A DNA stretch of 64,000 nt from Omphiscola glabra (GCA_964017045.1 OZ024808.1:14438284-14502283); one strand, 5' to 3'. Positions 1 through 12,084 are shown, numbered from the stretch's first letter. Program-made: numbers and translations. The notes: a model not told the origin generated them from the sequence alone.

Positions 1-332
1 CACGAGACGTGCTCGCCATGTAGTGACTCTGTCTGCCGACAAACATGGCTGCAAATATGGCGGCCCAAAGAAACGTTCATAAACCTTAGCGCACCGTGCA
101 GCGCGAGCGCTAATTTCTAATTCCAAAATTGGATGTGTAAGCGCTTTTCCCAACTTTGAACCAAGAGTTATTGTTCCACAATTCACCAACTCTGAACCAA
201 GAGTTCTTGTTCCACAAGTAAATTGTCCATCACGTATCAGTTTTTATTGAACAAAAAAATAATTATGTTCCTAAAAAATAAGAACTAAAGGAAATGTTCC
301 TTGTCTGAAGTCCGTGAAGTTTAGGCGGCCAG
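1..332. other. left edge, no gene recognised
   Basis: No coding region recognised. A roughly 31-bp stretch around the words ttgaaccaagagtt and ctgaaccaagagtt occurs twice near 150-215. Confidence 0.4.
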
Positions 333-605
333 TCAAGTCAGATCACTCCTGTTTATTGATTTGTTCCCCTTGAATTTAGAGAATAAAAAAAAAGCGGTTC
401 TCAAACTGTAATGCTCCGATAACCACCCTTTCATTTTTCGGTAATTGTCCTTAACGGGAGAAATATTATAATGCCCAGGACATTGATTTGAATTTATGCA
501 AATACGATTTTTACGACTCCTTAGCCTAGCTCTGTGGACAGCCTTCCTTAACACACCAACCCATACATACTTCAGCAACTGCTTTAAGTTCTCAAATGAC
601 GCCAT
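333..605 (-). CDS. possible 5' exon of an unrecognised minus-strand gene
   Basis: A 90-codon open frame on the minus strand starts with ATGGCG in a fair start context, and its first ~30 residues are basic and amphipathic (MASFENLKQLLKYVWVGVLR). The later part is low-quality sequence rich in AT-derived codons, so if the frame is real only the first part may be coding, followed by an intron running left. No domain is recognised. It could equally be a chance ORF. Confidence 0.2.
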   Translation of the reverse strand: MASFENLKQLLKYVWVGVLRKAVHRARLRSRKNRICINSNQCPGHYNISPVKDNYRKMKGWLSEHYSLRTAFFLFSKFKGNKSINRSDLT

Positions 606-732
606 TATGTTTAGAAGCGCTATATTTGTTTACATGGTGCTTATATTTCCGGTCTGACGGGCAACTGATTAGTTGTATCAACAATTTGCTGATCTCTACA
701 GCTTGCTTAATTGATTTTTTACATGTCTGTGA

Positions 733-966
733 CTGCGTCTCCCTAGGTTACCGTGCTGTTGTGTGACTGCGTCTCCCTGGGTTACCGTGCTGTTCTATGA
801 CTGCGTCTCCCTAGGTTACCATGCTGTTCTATGACTGCGCCTCCCTGGGTTACCGTGCTGTTGTGTGTCTGCGTCTCTCTTGGTTACCGTGCTGTTCTGT
901 GACTACTTCTCTCTGGATTACCGTGCTGTTCTGTAACTGCGTCTCTCTGGGCTACCGTGCTGTTTA
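733..966. repeat. minisatellite, ~40 bp unit, 6 copies
   Basis: Repeats of a unit containing gactgcgtctccctgggtta followed by ccgtgctgttctgt, with several substitutions between copies. Nothing else is recognised between 606 and 1534. Confidence 0.85.
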
Positions 967-1534
967 GCACACTTAAATTCATGACATGCGTTAAAAGTTC
1001 AAAGTTTTTCATAAGAAATAGTGTTACACCAATTTTTGATAACATAAAAACAACTGACTATGCTTCTATTCTGTTTGATCTTTGCTTTTTTCTTTCTTTA
1101 AAAAAAAAATCTCTTTAAGCCTGTTCTCATCTGTATTTTTATTAGATGATGATTACCTCGTTGTGGCATCAGTAGTAACATTTGTTTAGTTCGATGAATC
1201 GCTTTGATTCGATGTTAGAAAGCCATTGGATAAGCACGTTTTTTTAAGAGTGCGTATGTGAGGAATCTAAATAAAAATTGAATATTGTAAAATTAGTATT
1301 ATAATTATTTTTAGTATTAGTCACTTTCCTTTCTTTATTAAATACCATACTGATTTTCATTCATTCAATTTTTGTTTACAACATAAAATTGTATGTTTCA
1401 GTTGTGCCTGCCAAATATCTTAGTTTGCCAGGGAGTCTCCAGAAATAGAGTTCAAGTCATGCTGCGTAAGTATTTTTAAACAAAATTTCTTATCAATACA
1501 TTATAATTCTCTAGTTGTGTATGGTGCAGTGGTG

Positions 1535-1870
1535 AGTTCAATAGCACGCAAAATAAATTTTCCCGCTAACTGCGCCAAATGACATTCTTAAAAATACCGC
1601 AAGTGCGCAATATTTTTGTTTTGGTTATTTCCAGAAATGGTCTCCAATTAAATATGGTGTAATAAGTCGGCGTTGTTATGGGTGGTGGGTGGGTTGGACA
1701 TTAGAATATTATATCGTTCAAGGGAGAAAAAAAAAGTGTGCAGTGGCGTACTTTGGGTGAGGGGATGTGGCACTGATTGGGACTCTTATAAAGTGCTTTA
1801 CTTAAAGGTATGTTCTGTTAAGTAGCTTAACTATATGGGAAGTTCACGCATTGCCGCTGCCATTGTTTGG
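1535..1870 (+). repeat. dispersed repeat family X, copy 1
   Basis: Shares ordered words with other places in the window: gcgcaaaataaa-like start, aaaaataccgcaagtgcg, gacattagaatattatat, a cagtggcgt word, gggactcttataaagtg, and atgggaagttcacgc. Related copies lie near 11920-12085 (reverse), 28010-28260, 35830-36010 (internally deleted), 37970-38270 (reverse) and 51640-51860 (reverse, partial). Probably a non-autonomous transposon; class not determined. Confidence 0.55.
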
Positions 1871-2501
1871 CGGTCTGTAACTAGTAAGAAATAACTACTA
1901 CAGGCAAAAAACATTTTGGCACACAACTGGATTTCAATGCCGTGAAAAAGAAACCTTATAAGGGGACACTACTGATATTATTCACCGATCATCTGCGCGT
2001 TATCTCCCTGTCGCTGCATTGTAGATGCAGGCCACGGAGATGTTATGGGGTACGTCCACATCTTTGTAAAACCAGAGTAGCTTGCCCATGGGGGGGGGGG
2101 CGCCCAATTCTTTTTAATTCGAGTTGGCTGCATATATCGTGTTGTTTGTTTGTTTCTAGCCTCGTTTCCAGTTAGTTAAGTATAGCAAATCTAAACTTAA
2201 CCAAGAATATATACGTTTAAAAACATTAGCATAGTTTTAATTTGAATAATGTATTTCTTTTTTTAATTTATTGTATTGGCATCCAATCCAGGTTTACTTA
2301 GCCCGAGTGAAGGCTGTCACCAATGATACGAAAGTGGAAACTCGCTCTCTTCTACACGAAACTAAAATAGTTTTTTGTTTGTTTATCACCTGCTGTACCC
2401 TAGCAACTATACTGTTACGCTATTTATTTTGTAAGCCGACCAAGTGTTCCGAATATTTTTAATTATTAGGCAGCTAAGATCAAGAGTAATGTTATTAGAT
2501 T

Positions 2502-2707
2502 GGGTAAATTTGGAGGGATAGTACCGCGTCTTTTACTATGGCCGCCATCTTGGTTGACACGATCTATTCCTAAACCTAACCTAAACCCTAAACTTATTCC
2601 TAACCTGGGTTTTGACCCTATCGGAACCAGGGTTTTGACCCTATCAGAACCAGGTTCCTGCAGTAAACACACAAATGAATTCAAGGTGCTATTTCTCCAA
2701 ATTAGCC
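2502..2707. mobile_element. MITE family T, copy 1 (GGNTAA termini)
   Basis: About 206 bp bounded by imperfect inverted termini (gggtaaatttggagggatag at the left, the complement of ctatttctccaaattagcc at the right) and flanked by a 7-bp direct duplication, ttagatt. The interior holds cctaacctaaaccctaaac, which resembles a degenerate telomere-type repeat. A second copy is at 49569-49773. Confidence 0.6.
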
Positions 2708-2796
2708 TTAGATTAAAAATGAGAGCAGAAATAGGTAAGCATTTATTTCAGGAAATAATTTACTAAGCGCAGAAACTTAGAAGCATGTACTACTTA

Positions 2797-3093
2797 CTTT
2801 ACCAGTAGGTACTTATCACTGTACAATTAGGTACTCGTCACTGTACAAGTAAGAACTCATCACTGTACAAGTAGGTACTCATTACTGTACAAATAGGTAC
2901 GCAGCCCTGTACAAGTAAGTACTCATCAATGTACACGTAGGTACTCATCACTGTACAAGTAGTTACTTATCACTGTACAAGTAGGTACTCAGCCCTGTAC
3001 AAGTAGGTACTCATCACTGTACAAGTAGGTACTCATCACTGTACAAGTAGGTACTCATCACTGTACAAGTAGGTACTTATCACTGTACAAGTA
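2797..3093. repeat. minisatellite, ~23 bp unit, ~13 copies
   Basis: Unit gtaggtactcatcactgtac plus aa. Every unit contains GTAGGTA or GTAAGTA, so each looks like a 5' splice site, but no exon is recognised beside it. Confidence 0.9.
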
Positions 3094-3560
3094 ATCAGGG
3101 TATCGTCCTTTTTTTTCTTGCTCAACTTTAGTGCCATGGGAATTTTTTTTTATGTTATCATTGTAACCCCGAGTGGGCCTCAGATCATTAATGAAATAGA
3201 CAAAGAACTAATCAGAGATATAGCAACAGAGACTTTAAGATTGAGGAGACACAATTATCAAGAAAGTTTACAAACAGTAGGTTTTGTCAAACAAAACAAA
3301 CAAATTTAATGATTTGCCGCATAAACAAACATATTTATTGATTTATCACACAAAAGCACTATTTATAATTTTTCACACAAAAAACAAACACATTGATTTA
3401 TTTGTCACACAAAACAAACACATTGATTGGTCTGGGCAGGGAACAGGATATTGACTATTTTGTTAAACATCTTATTTTCGTATTAAAATAAAAAATGTTA
3501 AAAATACGAAGAGATTCGTACGATTAGGGCATAACACAACTGTTACCTATATTTCTTCAG

Positions 3561-6360
3561 ACCAAAACATGTCCAGTTGGCCTCTGGTGTGTTGAGGTGA
3601 CTCCCGTCTGCGGATTTGGAAATTGCCCCATTTTCCATTCATGCCTATGTAAGTTTTTGTATTCAGTCGCATCACTGGGTTGGGGGGGGGGGTTTGGGGG
3701 TGTGTGGGATACGCTGCTAATTGCAGTTTGCTACTAGATGTGTTTTAAGAAACATGTTTGGCAGCACACTTGAGATATCAGACACACTGGCCAGGGAGTG
3801 ACACCATCAGCTCACCGCAAGGAGGGGGGGGGGCCCAAACCCAGTGACGTCCCTGATACTATCACAATTAAATTGAAAATTACCCGTAAATTTCTTTTTT
3901 ATGAAGTTCTAAGAGCTGGTGTGTATAGCTGAGACACGAAAGATCCGAATGAAAGCAAAGAGCATATTGTGGTGTGCATAGCTAACATAGCAAAGAGCAT
4001 ATTGTGGTGTGCATAGCTAACATAGCAAAGAGCCTATTGTGGTGTGCATAGCTAACATAGCAAGGAGCATAGTGTGGTGTGCATAGCTAACATAGCAAAG
4101 AGCATATTGTGGTGTGCATAGCTAACATAGCAAGGAGCATAGTGTGGTGTGCATAGCTAACATAGCAAAGAGCCTATTGTGGTGTGCATAGCTAACATAG
4201 CAGCAAAGAGCCTATTGTGGTGTGCATAGCTAGCATAGCAAAATAGCATAGTGTGGTGTGCATAGCTAACATAGCAGCAAAGAGCCTTTTGTGGTGTGCA
4301 TAGCTAACATAGGAAAATAGCATATTGTGAAAGTAAATTTGTTTAAAATAAAGACTTACAGTTTGAAGTAGGAATGGCTCATAACTTTATGTTACTGAAA
4401 AATGCGATCTAACAAGTGGGGGACGGGCGGGGGTGGGGTGCAGATTGCACTTCAGTTAAATTAACTTCTTTTTCCCCAATCACCCAACTGCATTGAAACG
4501 CATTGATTGACCTTTGCCCTGTCACTAAAAGTGGCACCAGAGGACTGCAAGATACTATATAATACTATGTGGGACATTCATGTCCCACAACTAAAAATGC
4601 TTACTTCTCTCAGTTACATAAATCCACGTAAACCCACGTACACATTTGGCAATAGTCTCAAGATGTTGCACCATGGGAAAGAAACGTATTTCATGCATGT
4701 ATCGGTCAAGCCACCCCACTCCACCCGCCACAGCCCCCCTCCTCAAAAAAGGGTTTGGGTTGGCGTCCGACCAATTCAGCCAATAGTAAAGATGGTTCAT
4801 TTTACTCCGTATATTCTATGCATATTAATATATATATCAACTGTCCACTTTCTTGCTAGATCTACTGTTCCCATTACTGTGTATCCGCTATCCACGTTTA
4901 CTCTGTATCTACATTTTCTCTCCCTCAGCCTACGATTATCTAAAGTGGTACAATGTCGACGGCTTTGCAAGAGTCCGAGAAAATGTTACGATCGAGGCCA
5001 GGCCTGGTTGTCCTCCACTGACGGACCCGTCACGTTGCAACCGTCCGTGTCTGAGCGACTCAAGTTGTCCCAGTGAATGGTTGTGCTGTAACATAAGATG
5101 TGGACGTGCCTGCAAACGAGACAGAAGAGGTGGATTCAAGTTGTCCCAGTGAATGGTTGTGCTGTAACATAAGATGTGGATGTGCCTGCAAACGAGACAG
5201 AAGAGGTGGATTCAAGTTGTCCCAGTGAATGGTTGTGCTGTAACATAAGATGTGGACGTGCCTGCAAACGAGACAGAAGAGGTGGATTCCCCCCCCCCAC
5301 CCCAACATATTGCTTTAAAAACGATAGCAATAATTATTTATATATGGCTCTTTGGATTCATTTATAGCCGCATATGGGGTTACAGGAATTCATTTTGTTA
5401 AAAACATCATTTGCAAAAAAATGAAATTACTCATTTGGAAATTCTTATTATCCAGATGCCAATAAAATATTGTAAATACGAACCACACTCACTCCGAGAT
5501 ATGTCTATAACCAAACTCCCTTGATGATATATTGTCTATAACCACACTCCCTTGGTGATATATTGTCTATAACCACACTCACGTAATGATATATTGTCTA
5601 TAACCACACTCTATTAGTGATATATTGTCTATAACCACACCACCTTGGTGATATATTGTCTGTCACATTCATTTTATAGATTTTGTAACAGCCCTTTAAA
5701 CAGACTTGGGAACAAATGATATATATATTTCGGTCCTTACTTTGAGGTAAAGCAATCTAGCTGATATTAGGTATCTGTGATGACGAATAATCGGAGGTAT
5801 CCTCCAAAATCTTTTTTTTAAAAGTTTTACAAATACAGTTTGTTTCAAATAGCTCTTAAAAGCGAGAGTAGGATTTTGGGTGTTTTATTACTGGCATCTT
5901 GGTGAGGGACGATGCCTTTCCACACTGTAGAATACGTTCATAATTAATTTTTTTTTTAAACTCCATAATTTTTTAAAGTTAAAATGTCCTTCGTCGACTT
6001 AACTTTAAAAACAAATAGCATTAGACCTTGGCCAGTCACGTTAGCATGCTTTTAATGGTGAGACCTAGGTACGTATGTATATATATCTTCTTCCTATATA
6101 CTGTATATATATTTATATATATATATACTATATACTAATTTCTCTACCAGCTCGCTCGTCCATACATCACGGCAACTGCCCCCCCGCCACCGACGTCCAG
6201 ATACAACAGCTCCTGTAGCGACGGCTGCGCCCACGACCGGGATTGCCGGGGCTTGCGGAAGTGCTGCGAAACGTCTTGCGGCGTAGCCTGCGTGGACCCG
6301 TGCTTCCTCGTGCTTCTGAACAACCAATGGGAAGTGCCAGAAAAATGTCGCGACGACTGA
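3561..6360 (+). CDS. secreted WAP-domain (four-disulfide core) protein, 3' exons
   Basis: Cysteine-rich extracellular protein, probably a protease inhibitor or defence protein by family. Three exons are visible. The first is 3561-3648 (acceptor ttcttcag, donor gtaagt), encoding a C-P-x-G-x-x-C segment with PVCGFGNCP. The second is 4929-5129 (acceptor ctccctcag, donor gtggat), in matching phase, encoding a full eight-cysteine WAP core (starts GCPPLTDPSRC, then PSEWLCCNIRCGRAC). The last is 6151-6360, encoding a second WAP-like core (SSCSDGCAHDRDC, KCCETSCGVAC) and ending in TGA. That exon shows seven WAP cysteines, so the first should come from an upstream exon. It is read in phase 0 while 5129 ends in phase 1, so an exon between 5130 and 6150 is probably missing from this model. 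The 5' exons, including any signal peptide, were not found. Confidence 0.7.
3960..4325. repeat. minisatellite, ~36 bp unit, ~10 copies
   Basis: Unit of gtggtgtgcatagctaacat followed by agcaaagagcatatt, inside an intron of the WAP gene. Confidence 0.9.
5061..5290 (+). repeat. 76-bp minisatellite copying the WAP exon end and its splice donor, 3 copies
   Basis: The 3' half of the WAP exon (from the SSCPSEW codons through CGRAC) plus the donor region agaag/aggtggat is repeated at 76-bp spacing (units at 5061, 5137 and 5213). As 76 is not a multiple of 3, the second copy is out of frame and meets TGA at once, so the first donor (5130) is the usable one. Confidence 0.85.
5497..5665. repeat. minisatellite, ~31 bp unit, 6 copies
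   Basis: Unit tgatatattgtctataacca followed by cactcccttgg, between the last two recognised WAP exons. Confidence 0.85.
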
Positions 6361-6386
6361 ACCAAGTCAAGGATCAGTTTCCATTG

Positions 6387-6406
6387 AATAAAGAAGTCAA
6401 AATAAA
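6387..6406 (+). terminator. poly(A) signals of the WAP gene
   Basis: AATAAA occurs at 6387-6392 and again at 6401-6406, 27 and 41 bases after the TGA of the last WAP exon, which supports this strand and 3' end. Confidence 0.6.
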
Positions 6407-6887
6407 CATTTGACCCGGAAATTATTTTTTTTATAATTAATTTAAAAAAATAAAACAACAACAAAAAACCCGTCAACTAACAAACAAACGAAAGATATAA
6501 AGAACAAAGCAAGCAAACAAACCAACAAAGCAACAACTACTTCTACGACCGTAATTCAACAAAGGTCAAGGTTGAGTTACAATTTATCAGCAGATGTTTG
6601 TCGTTTTGATGCAGACTATTTCCTCTCCAGAATAGAGCTTGTCATTTCTCAGACCGGGAAAACGTCATAGCGTTACTATTTTTAGAACGACGTCGGCCAA
6701 AAAGTTCTTCAAATTTGGCAGCAAATAGTCCGTTTTAAGCATAGCGTTCTGGCGATCCTTGTATCTAGAGTCACTGTTACATGTGCCGTACGCGCAATGA
6801 AGTTCCATTTCAAAAAATAGCAGTAACAATGTGTAAAATATTTCGTAAAATATAGTTGTAAACTAGCTTTGATTTAGGTTAAGAGGC

Positions 6888-7020
6888 CTCTTCGCTAACA
6901 TAGAAGTACTGAACAGAGCTGACATTTTTGTCCTCTTCGCTGACACCGTAGTACTGAACAGAGTTGACATTTTGCCCTCTTCGCTAACATAGTAGTACTG
7001 AACAGAGTTGACATTTTGTC
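6888..7020. repeat. minisatellite, 44 bp unit, 3 copies
   Basis: Unit cctcttcgctaacatagtag followed by tactgaacagagttgacatttt. Confidence 0.85.
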
Positions 7021-7629
7021 CGTCAGGAGTACCCGGATGATTACAGCAGGTCTATTGATAGAGTTCCGCCATTAAATGACAAGCCCTGTACGAGTGGGGC
7101 GATTTCCGAAACAAGTCATGTTATTTTTTTTGTATGTAAAATTAGTGAAGATATTCTCAGTGTGAAGCAAGGTACGCAACGGGCGGCAGCATCTTGAAAT
7201 TTGAAAAAAAAATTCTGCAATATCGCAGAATGTTAATACACTACCAATATGTTAGTTCTATGTGTGCATTCATTATTCTTTATCCACTAGTTATGGCCCG
7301 CCAAAGATTGACCTTCCAAGTTACTAGAAAAATCATGCATTTAAGTAACGAACTTGTAAAGTCTTTTGTGTATTTGTGTTATTATCATATATTGAGTGTC
7401 ATGCATATTATTGCTCTTAGAGTGACTTTAACAATGTAAACAGGGGCCTCTGAGGTATACTCTACTAAACTCTACTATCCTGACCGATCCCCCCCCCTCT
7501 GACCGATAAACGATGCTGCTGGGTGCCGCCCATGGCTTGACATGGAAATTGTTCTGGGGTGGGGGGGGGGGTGGATTGAATACGTATTTGTTTTGTTTTA
7601 TTTAAATAATGTATGTTAATTTTTAAGTT

Positions 7630-7735
7630 CATGATTATGTTTGTTAAATTGTATGTACAGCGTGGTGAGCCCAACCCTAGGCTGGGGTACCGCGCTATAT
7701 AAAACAACTAAAAATAATAATAATAATAATTTCCT
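7630..7735. repeat. dispersed repeat end shared with 35700-35765
   Basis: The words gtacagcgtggtgagcccaa, ctaggctggggtac and cgcgctatataaaa, followed by (taa)n, recur in reverse orientation at 35700-35765. A shared 3' tail ending in a simple repeat suggests a SINE or LINE end. The rest of 6411-8160 shows nothing recognisable. Confidence 0.4.
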
Positions 7736-8167
7736 TATAAAGATGGAGAACAACGGTTATATCAGTACTTATGGCTTCCAGTCGCCTTAACTTATTCCAT
7801 TTTTAGATCACTTTCTATTTTGAGATCAGTACCCGTAGTCACAAGGTTTTTAAAAACAAATTGTTTCATGCAAAGTCCATTTATTTTTCTTATCAAAACC
7901 CCAGTAAGATACTGACTAAAAAAAGCTAAATTTAGATTTACACATCACTAATAAAGAATGTCTGATAAATTCACACATCAGGTCAAAATTATGGTTATGT
8001 CTGCTTCCACCCATAGTTGCCCCACAAACACAATGGGACAAGGTTATAATAGTATTGCGCGGAGAAATCAGATTAGGGCACACGTCACACGGACTCAACA
8101 CACAAATGAAATAAGAGCATTCAAAAGTTCGACAGTAAATACAAAAACCTGGGGCATCTCCCTAGAA

Positions 8168-8365
8168 CAGTGGTTCTCAACCTTTCTAATGCCGCGACCC
8201 TTTAATATATATTCTCATGTTGTCCGAACCCCCCGACCATAAAAATATGTTCGTTGCTACTTCATAACTGTAGGGGATATGTGTTTCCTGATGGACTTAG
8301 GCGACCCCTATGAAAGGGCCGTTCGACCCCCAGGGGCTTTGCGACCCACAGGTTGAGAACCGCTG
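8168..8365 (-). mobile_element. SPIN-like hAT MITE, copy 1
   Basis: Terminal inverted repeats cagtggttctcaacc and ggttgagaaccgctg. Flanking 8-bp duplications ccctagaa and ccctcgaa (7 of 8). The interior matches what I recall of SPIN (SPACE INVADERS) hAT elements, read here in reverse. Confidence 0.8.
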
Positions 8366-8952
8366 CCCTCGAACAACTGGACCAAATCGAAGTGACATCA
8401 GGGCGAGAAGTAGACCGATTGAAAACAAGTTACCAGGCAGGTGTACGAAAGAATTTGTTCGATGGAAAATAGTTCGACGGATAGATGTTCGAAAGGATAT
8501 TTTTAGTATTATTACTCACTATGCCGAGCCGATATCTATATGTGCACGAAAACAACAAAGTTCACGCCATTAGTAAAAAAGCACGATGAAAAGCATATTA
8601 AGACAAAAGAATCACAGGGAATTACCTCGGACCCAATATATGGTGTTTGGCTCAGCTATTCGCATTATTTTGAGAGGAATTGCAAAAAAAACCTAAACTT
8701 TTTAACTAATGCAGCTGAAACAAAAATTCCTAATTTCTTTTATTTTCCACACCAATCGGGCATTGCTGCTACTCTCTAACACATTTACAGCAATACTAGT
8801 GAGCAATGACTGGATGGTCTCCCCCCCCCCCCCCCGTGCCCCTTTTAAATAAAACACTATATGAATTACTTAAAAAAAAACTTAATGAAACTCATTTAAA
8901 GAAGCGATGTGCTACTCACTGAACTACTTCCAATGAGTCGACGGTCCGGTGT

Positions 8953-9637
8953 TTGGCAGGACACGGACACAGTGTGGTGCGGTGTTTGGCATGACATGGA
9001 CACAGTGTGGTGCGGTGTTTGGCAGGACATGGACACAGTGTGGTGCGGTGTTTGCATGACATGGACACAGTGTGGTGCTGTGTTTGACATGACACGGACA
9101 CAGTGTGGTGCGGTGTTTTTCATGACACGGACACAGTGTGGTGCGGTGTTTGGCATGACATGGACACAGTGTGATGCGGTGTTTGGCATGACATGGACAC
9201 AGTGTGGTGCGGTGTTTGGCATGACATGGACACAGTGTGGTGCGGTGTTTGGAAGGACACGGACACAGTGTGATGCGGTGTTTGGCAGGACACGGACACA
9301 GTGTGGTGCGGTGTTTGGCATGTCATGGACACAGTGGGGTGCGGTGTTTGGCATGACATAGACACAGTGGGGTGCGGTGTTTGGCATGACATGGACACAG
9401 TGTGGTGCGGTGTTTGGCAGGACACGGACACAGTGTGGTGCGGTGTTTGGCAGGACACGGACACAGTGTGGTGCGGTGTTTGGCATGACATGGACACAGT
9501 GGGGTGCGGTGTTTGGCATGACATAGACACAGTGGGGTGCGGTGTTTGGCATGACATGGACACAGTGTGGGGCGGTGTTTGGCAGGACACGGACACAGTG
9601 TGGGGCGGTGTTTGGTAGGACACGGACACAGTGTGGT
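8953..9637. repeat. minisatellite, 33 bp unit, ~21 copies
   Basis: Unit gtgtttggcatgacatggac followed by acagtgtggtgcg. Because 33 is a multiple of 3, long frames stay open on both strands; they are not genes. Between 8366 and 8953 nothing else is recognised. Confidence 0.95.
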
Positions 9638-9904
9638 GTCAAACGTGGCGGCACGTGCGGGTTCCCCCCCCCCTTTTCTGATACCATTTTTGTGTGGGTG
9701 TGGGGGTGCATTTTGGAGACTCGTGCATCGCAAGAGATAAGCTTAGATCGAGGTCGCGCTACAAATTTTTTTGTCTTATTTCTTCATTAGTTCTTATTTA
9801 TATATTATTCCTAGAAAATTTTTTTATACTAAGTTCTATACATCACCTGTTTATTCCAAACAAATCTTTAAAAAAATATATTGGAAACGAAAAAAAAAAA
9901 GTCA

Positions 9905-10000
9905 GACACGAAGTTTTCTTGTGCGGTATTCGCAATGGATAAATGGGACATCTCCAGGTGCAGAGGTGACGCTTGCTTGTCTGTCTTGTCTTTTCACACG
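9905..10000. repeat. dispersed repeat also found near 58830-58915
   Basis: Shares cacgaagttttcttgtgcgg-like sequence, a tattcgcaatgg/ttgggggaatgg-like stretch, acatctccaggtgcagag and acttgcttgtctg-like words with 58830-58915. Class unknown. Confidence 0.35.
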
Positions 10001-10337
10001 ATGGGCTGACTTTGGGCTTCATTGACCCTTGTCATGATGTCAACATTTAGGCGCCTGTAGTCAGCCGAGACCGTGTCCAGAAACGTGACGGAAAGGAAGG
10101 TGGCAGCACTGGTAGATCGTCGTTTAAAAAAAAAATCTCTCTAAATCATGGATGGATTGGGGATGTTAACAAAATAACAGAAAACTGACACTATTCAACA
10201 TGACTGTCCATAAACAAAATCCATGTCTATTGACATTGTTATACTTCCCCACACATTCCCATTATTAACCATTCATGTCTGTAGAAATATATAAATACCT
10301 GTTTAATGTAATGAAATTTCTTTCTTTTTTTAAAACA

Positions 10338-10412
10338 AGTAACAGGAATGTAGCAATAGGAATATAGCAACAGGAATGTAGCAACAGGAATGTAGCAACA
10401 GGAATGTAGCAA
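10338..10412. repeat. minisatellite, 14 bp unit, ~5 copies
   Basis: Unit caggaatgtagcaa. Nothing else is recognised between 10000 and 10898. Confidence 0.8.
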
Positions 10413-10897
10413 GAAAATGTTGATTTTAACAAGAAACACACAGTCACAAGAAAATAAAACCATTATTGACATGGATCTATCATATATAGTTTATCGTACT
10501 GTTACGTACAGCTGTATGGTAGAGAATTTAATATCTTATTTTAACGTATATGGCTCGTGACAAACAGTACATAACAAAAGACGATACCATTAATTAAATA
10601 CAGTCATAAAGAAAACGATACCCAAGCTAGGGCTGATTACAAATAATTAATTTATTAAGTTAATTTAAAATTACAAAAATCAAATATAATAAAACTAAGG
10701 CTCTTGACTTACAGTACAGCAGCGAATTTTGTACCGGTGCAATGCTGAAGAAGGAGCATACACACACACACACAGTGAAGATTAATATACAAAATCTACG
10801 ATCAGCATAGGGCTCTCTCTGAAGAGACTGAAAAGAGCAATTCTAGTAGTGAAGAAATCAGTCGATCGCACCGAGACAGACAGAAAAACCAACATAT

Positions 10898-11570
10898 TTA
10901 GTCAAGTGCACCACGTCTAAAGAAAGAAATGAAATCAGTCAAGTGCATCACGTCTAAAGAAAGAAATGAAATCAGTCAAGTGCATCACGTCTAAAGAAAG
11001 ATAAAAATGAAATCAGTCAAGTGCACCACGTCTAAAGAAAGAAATGAAATCAGTCAAGTGCATCACGTCTAAAGAAAGAAATGAAATGAAATCAGTCAAG
11101 TGCACCCCGTCTAAAGAAAGAAATGAAATCAGTCAAGTGCATCACGTCTAAAGAAAGATAAAAATGAAATCAGTCAAGTGCATCACGTCTAAAGAAAGAA
11201 ATGAAATGAAATCAGTCAAGTGCACCCCGTCTAAAGAAAGAAATAAAATCAGTCAAGTGCATCACGTCTAAAGAAAGAAATGAAATGAAATCAGTCAAGT
11301 GCACCACGTCTAAAGAAAGAAATGAAATGAAATCAGTCAAGTGCACCACGTCTAAAGAAAGAAATGAAATGAAATCAGTCAAGTGCACCACGTCTAAAGA
11401 AAGAAATGAAATGAAATCAGTCAAGTGCACCACGTCTAAAGAAAGAAATTAAATGAAATCAGTCAAATGCACCACGTCTAAACAAAGAAATGAAATGAAA
11501 TCAGTCAAGTGCACCACGTATAAAGAAAGAAATGAAATGAAATCAGTCAAGTGCACCGAGTCTTAACAAA
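10898..11570. repeat. minisatellite, 37-42 bp unit, ~16 copies
   Basis: Unit gaaatcagtcaagtgcacca followed by cgtctaaagaaagaaat. Length variants differ by one or more extra gaaat blocks. Confidence 0.95.
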
Positions 11571-12084
11571 ATGAATGACCTGAAATTAGTCAGAGTTAAC
11601 TGAGGTCATCATTGGAAAAAACAACAACTCAGAACGTGTCCCGAGCAAGAAACTGGACCAAGTACAGGAGTTATCGGGTGATATCAGGGCAAAAAGTGGA
11701 CCGTTTGAGAATCAGCCTGCAGAGTTCTCCAAGATTATCCACGGGAGATTGTAGTTGGCATTAGTCTATGACTGTGAACCCCTTATAATGAATTTAAAAA
11801 AAAAATATTTTCGTTTTAGTTATAAAATGTTTTAAACAAACCACTTTTTAAACAAAAGTTAATCGTATGAAGGCTTTATAAAATGTAACATCGAGCAATT
11901 GGGAGTAATTGGAAAGGGGGGGGGGGCTGAAAATGGGACAAAACCTGTATACACGTAATGCACTTTATAAGAATCCCAATTAGAAACCGCATATTTTTTT
12001 TCACACTCCTGAACTCTATTGATATTCTAACGACCCACCCGCTTTTACACCACGGATTTATTTCAACATCTTTATTATTTAGAA

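Noticed and set aside
1402..1465. Possible upstream WAP exon with good tttcag acceptor and gtaagt donor
   Set aside because: The only frame without a stop ends in phase 1, which cannot join the phase-0 exon at 3561; no cysteine pattern.
2797..3093. Regular short spacing resembling a CRISPR-like array
   Set aside because: Units are contiguous with no unique spacers, in an animal genome; an ordinary minisatellite.
5060..5330. Minus-strand frames over the WAP repeat
   Set aside because: Antisense of the 76-bp repeat; the cysteine pattern and splice sites support the plus strand.
8896..9711. 271-codon minus-strand frame of PNTAPHCV repeats
   Set aside because: 33-bp minisatellite open on both strands; no start, splice or domain support.
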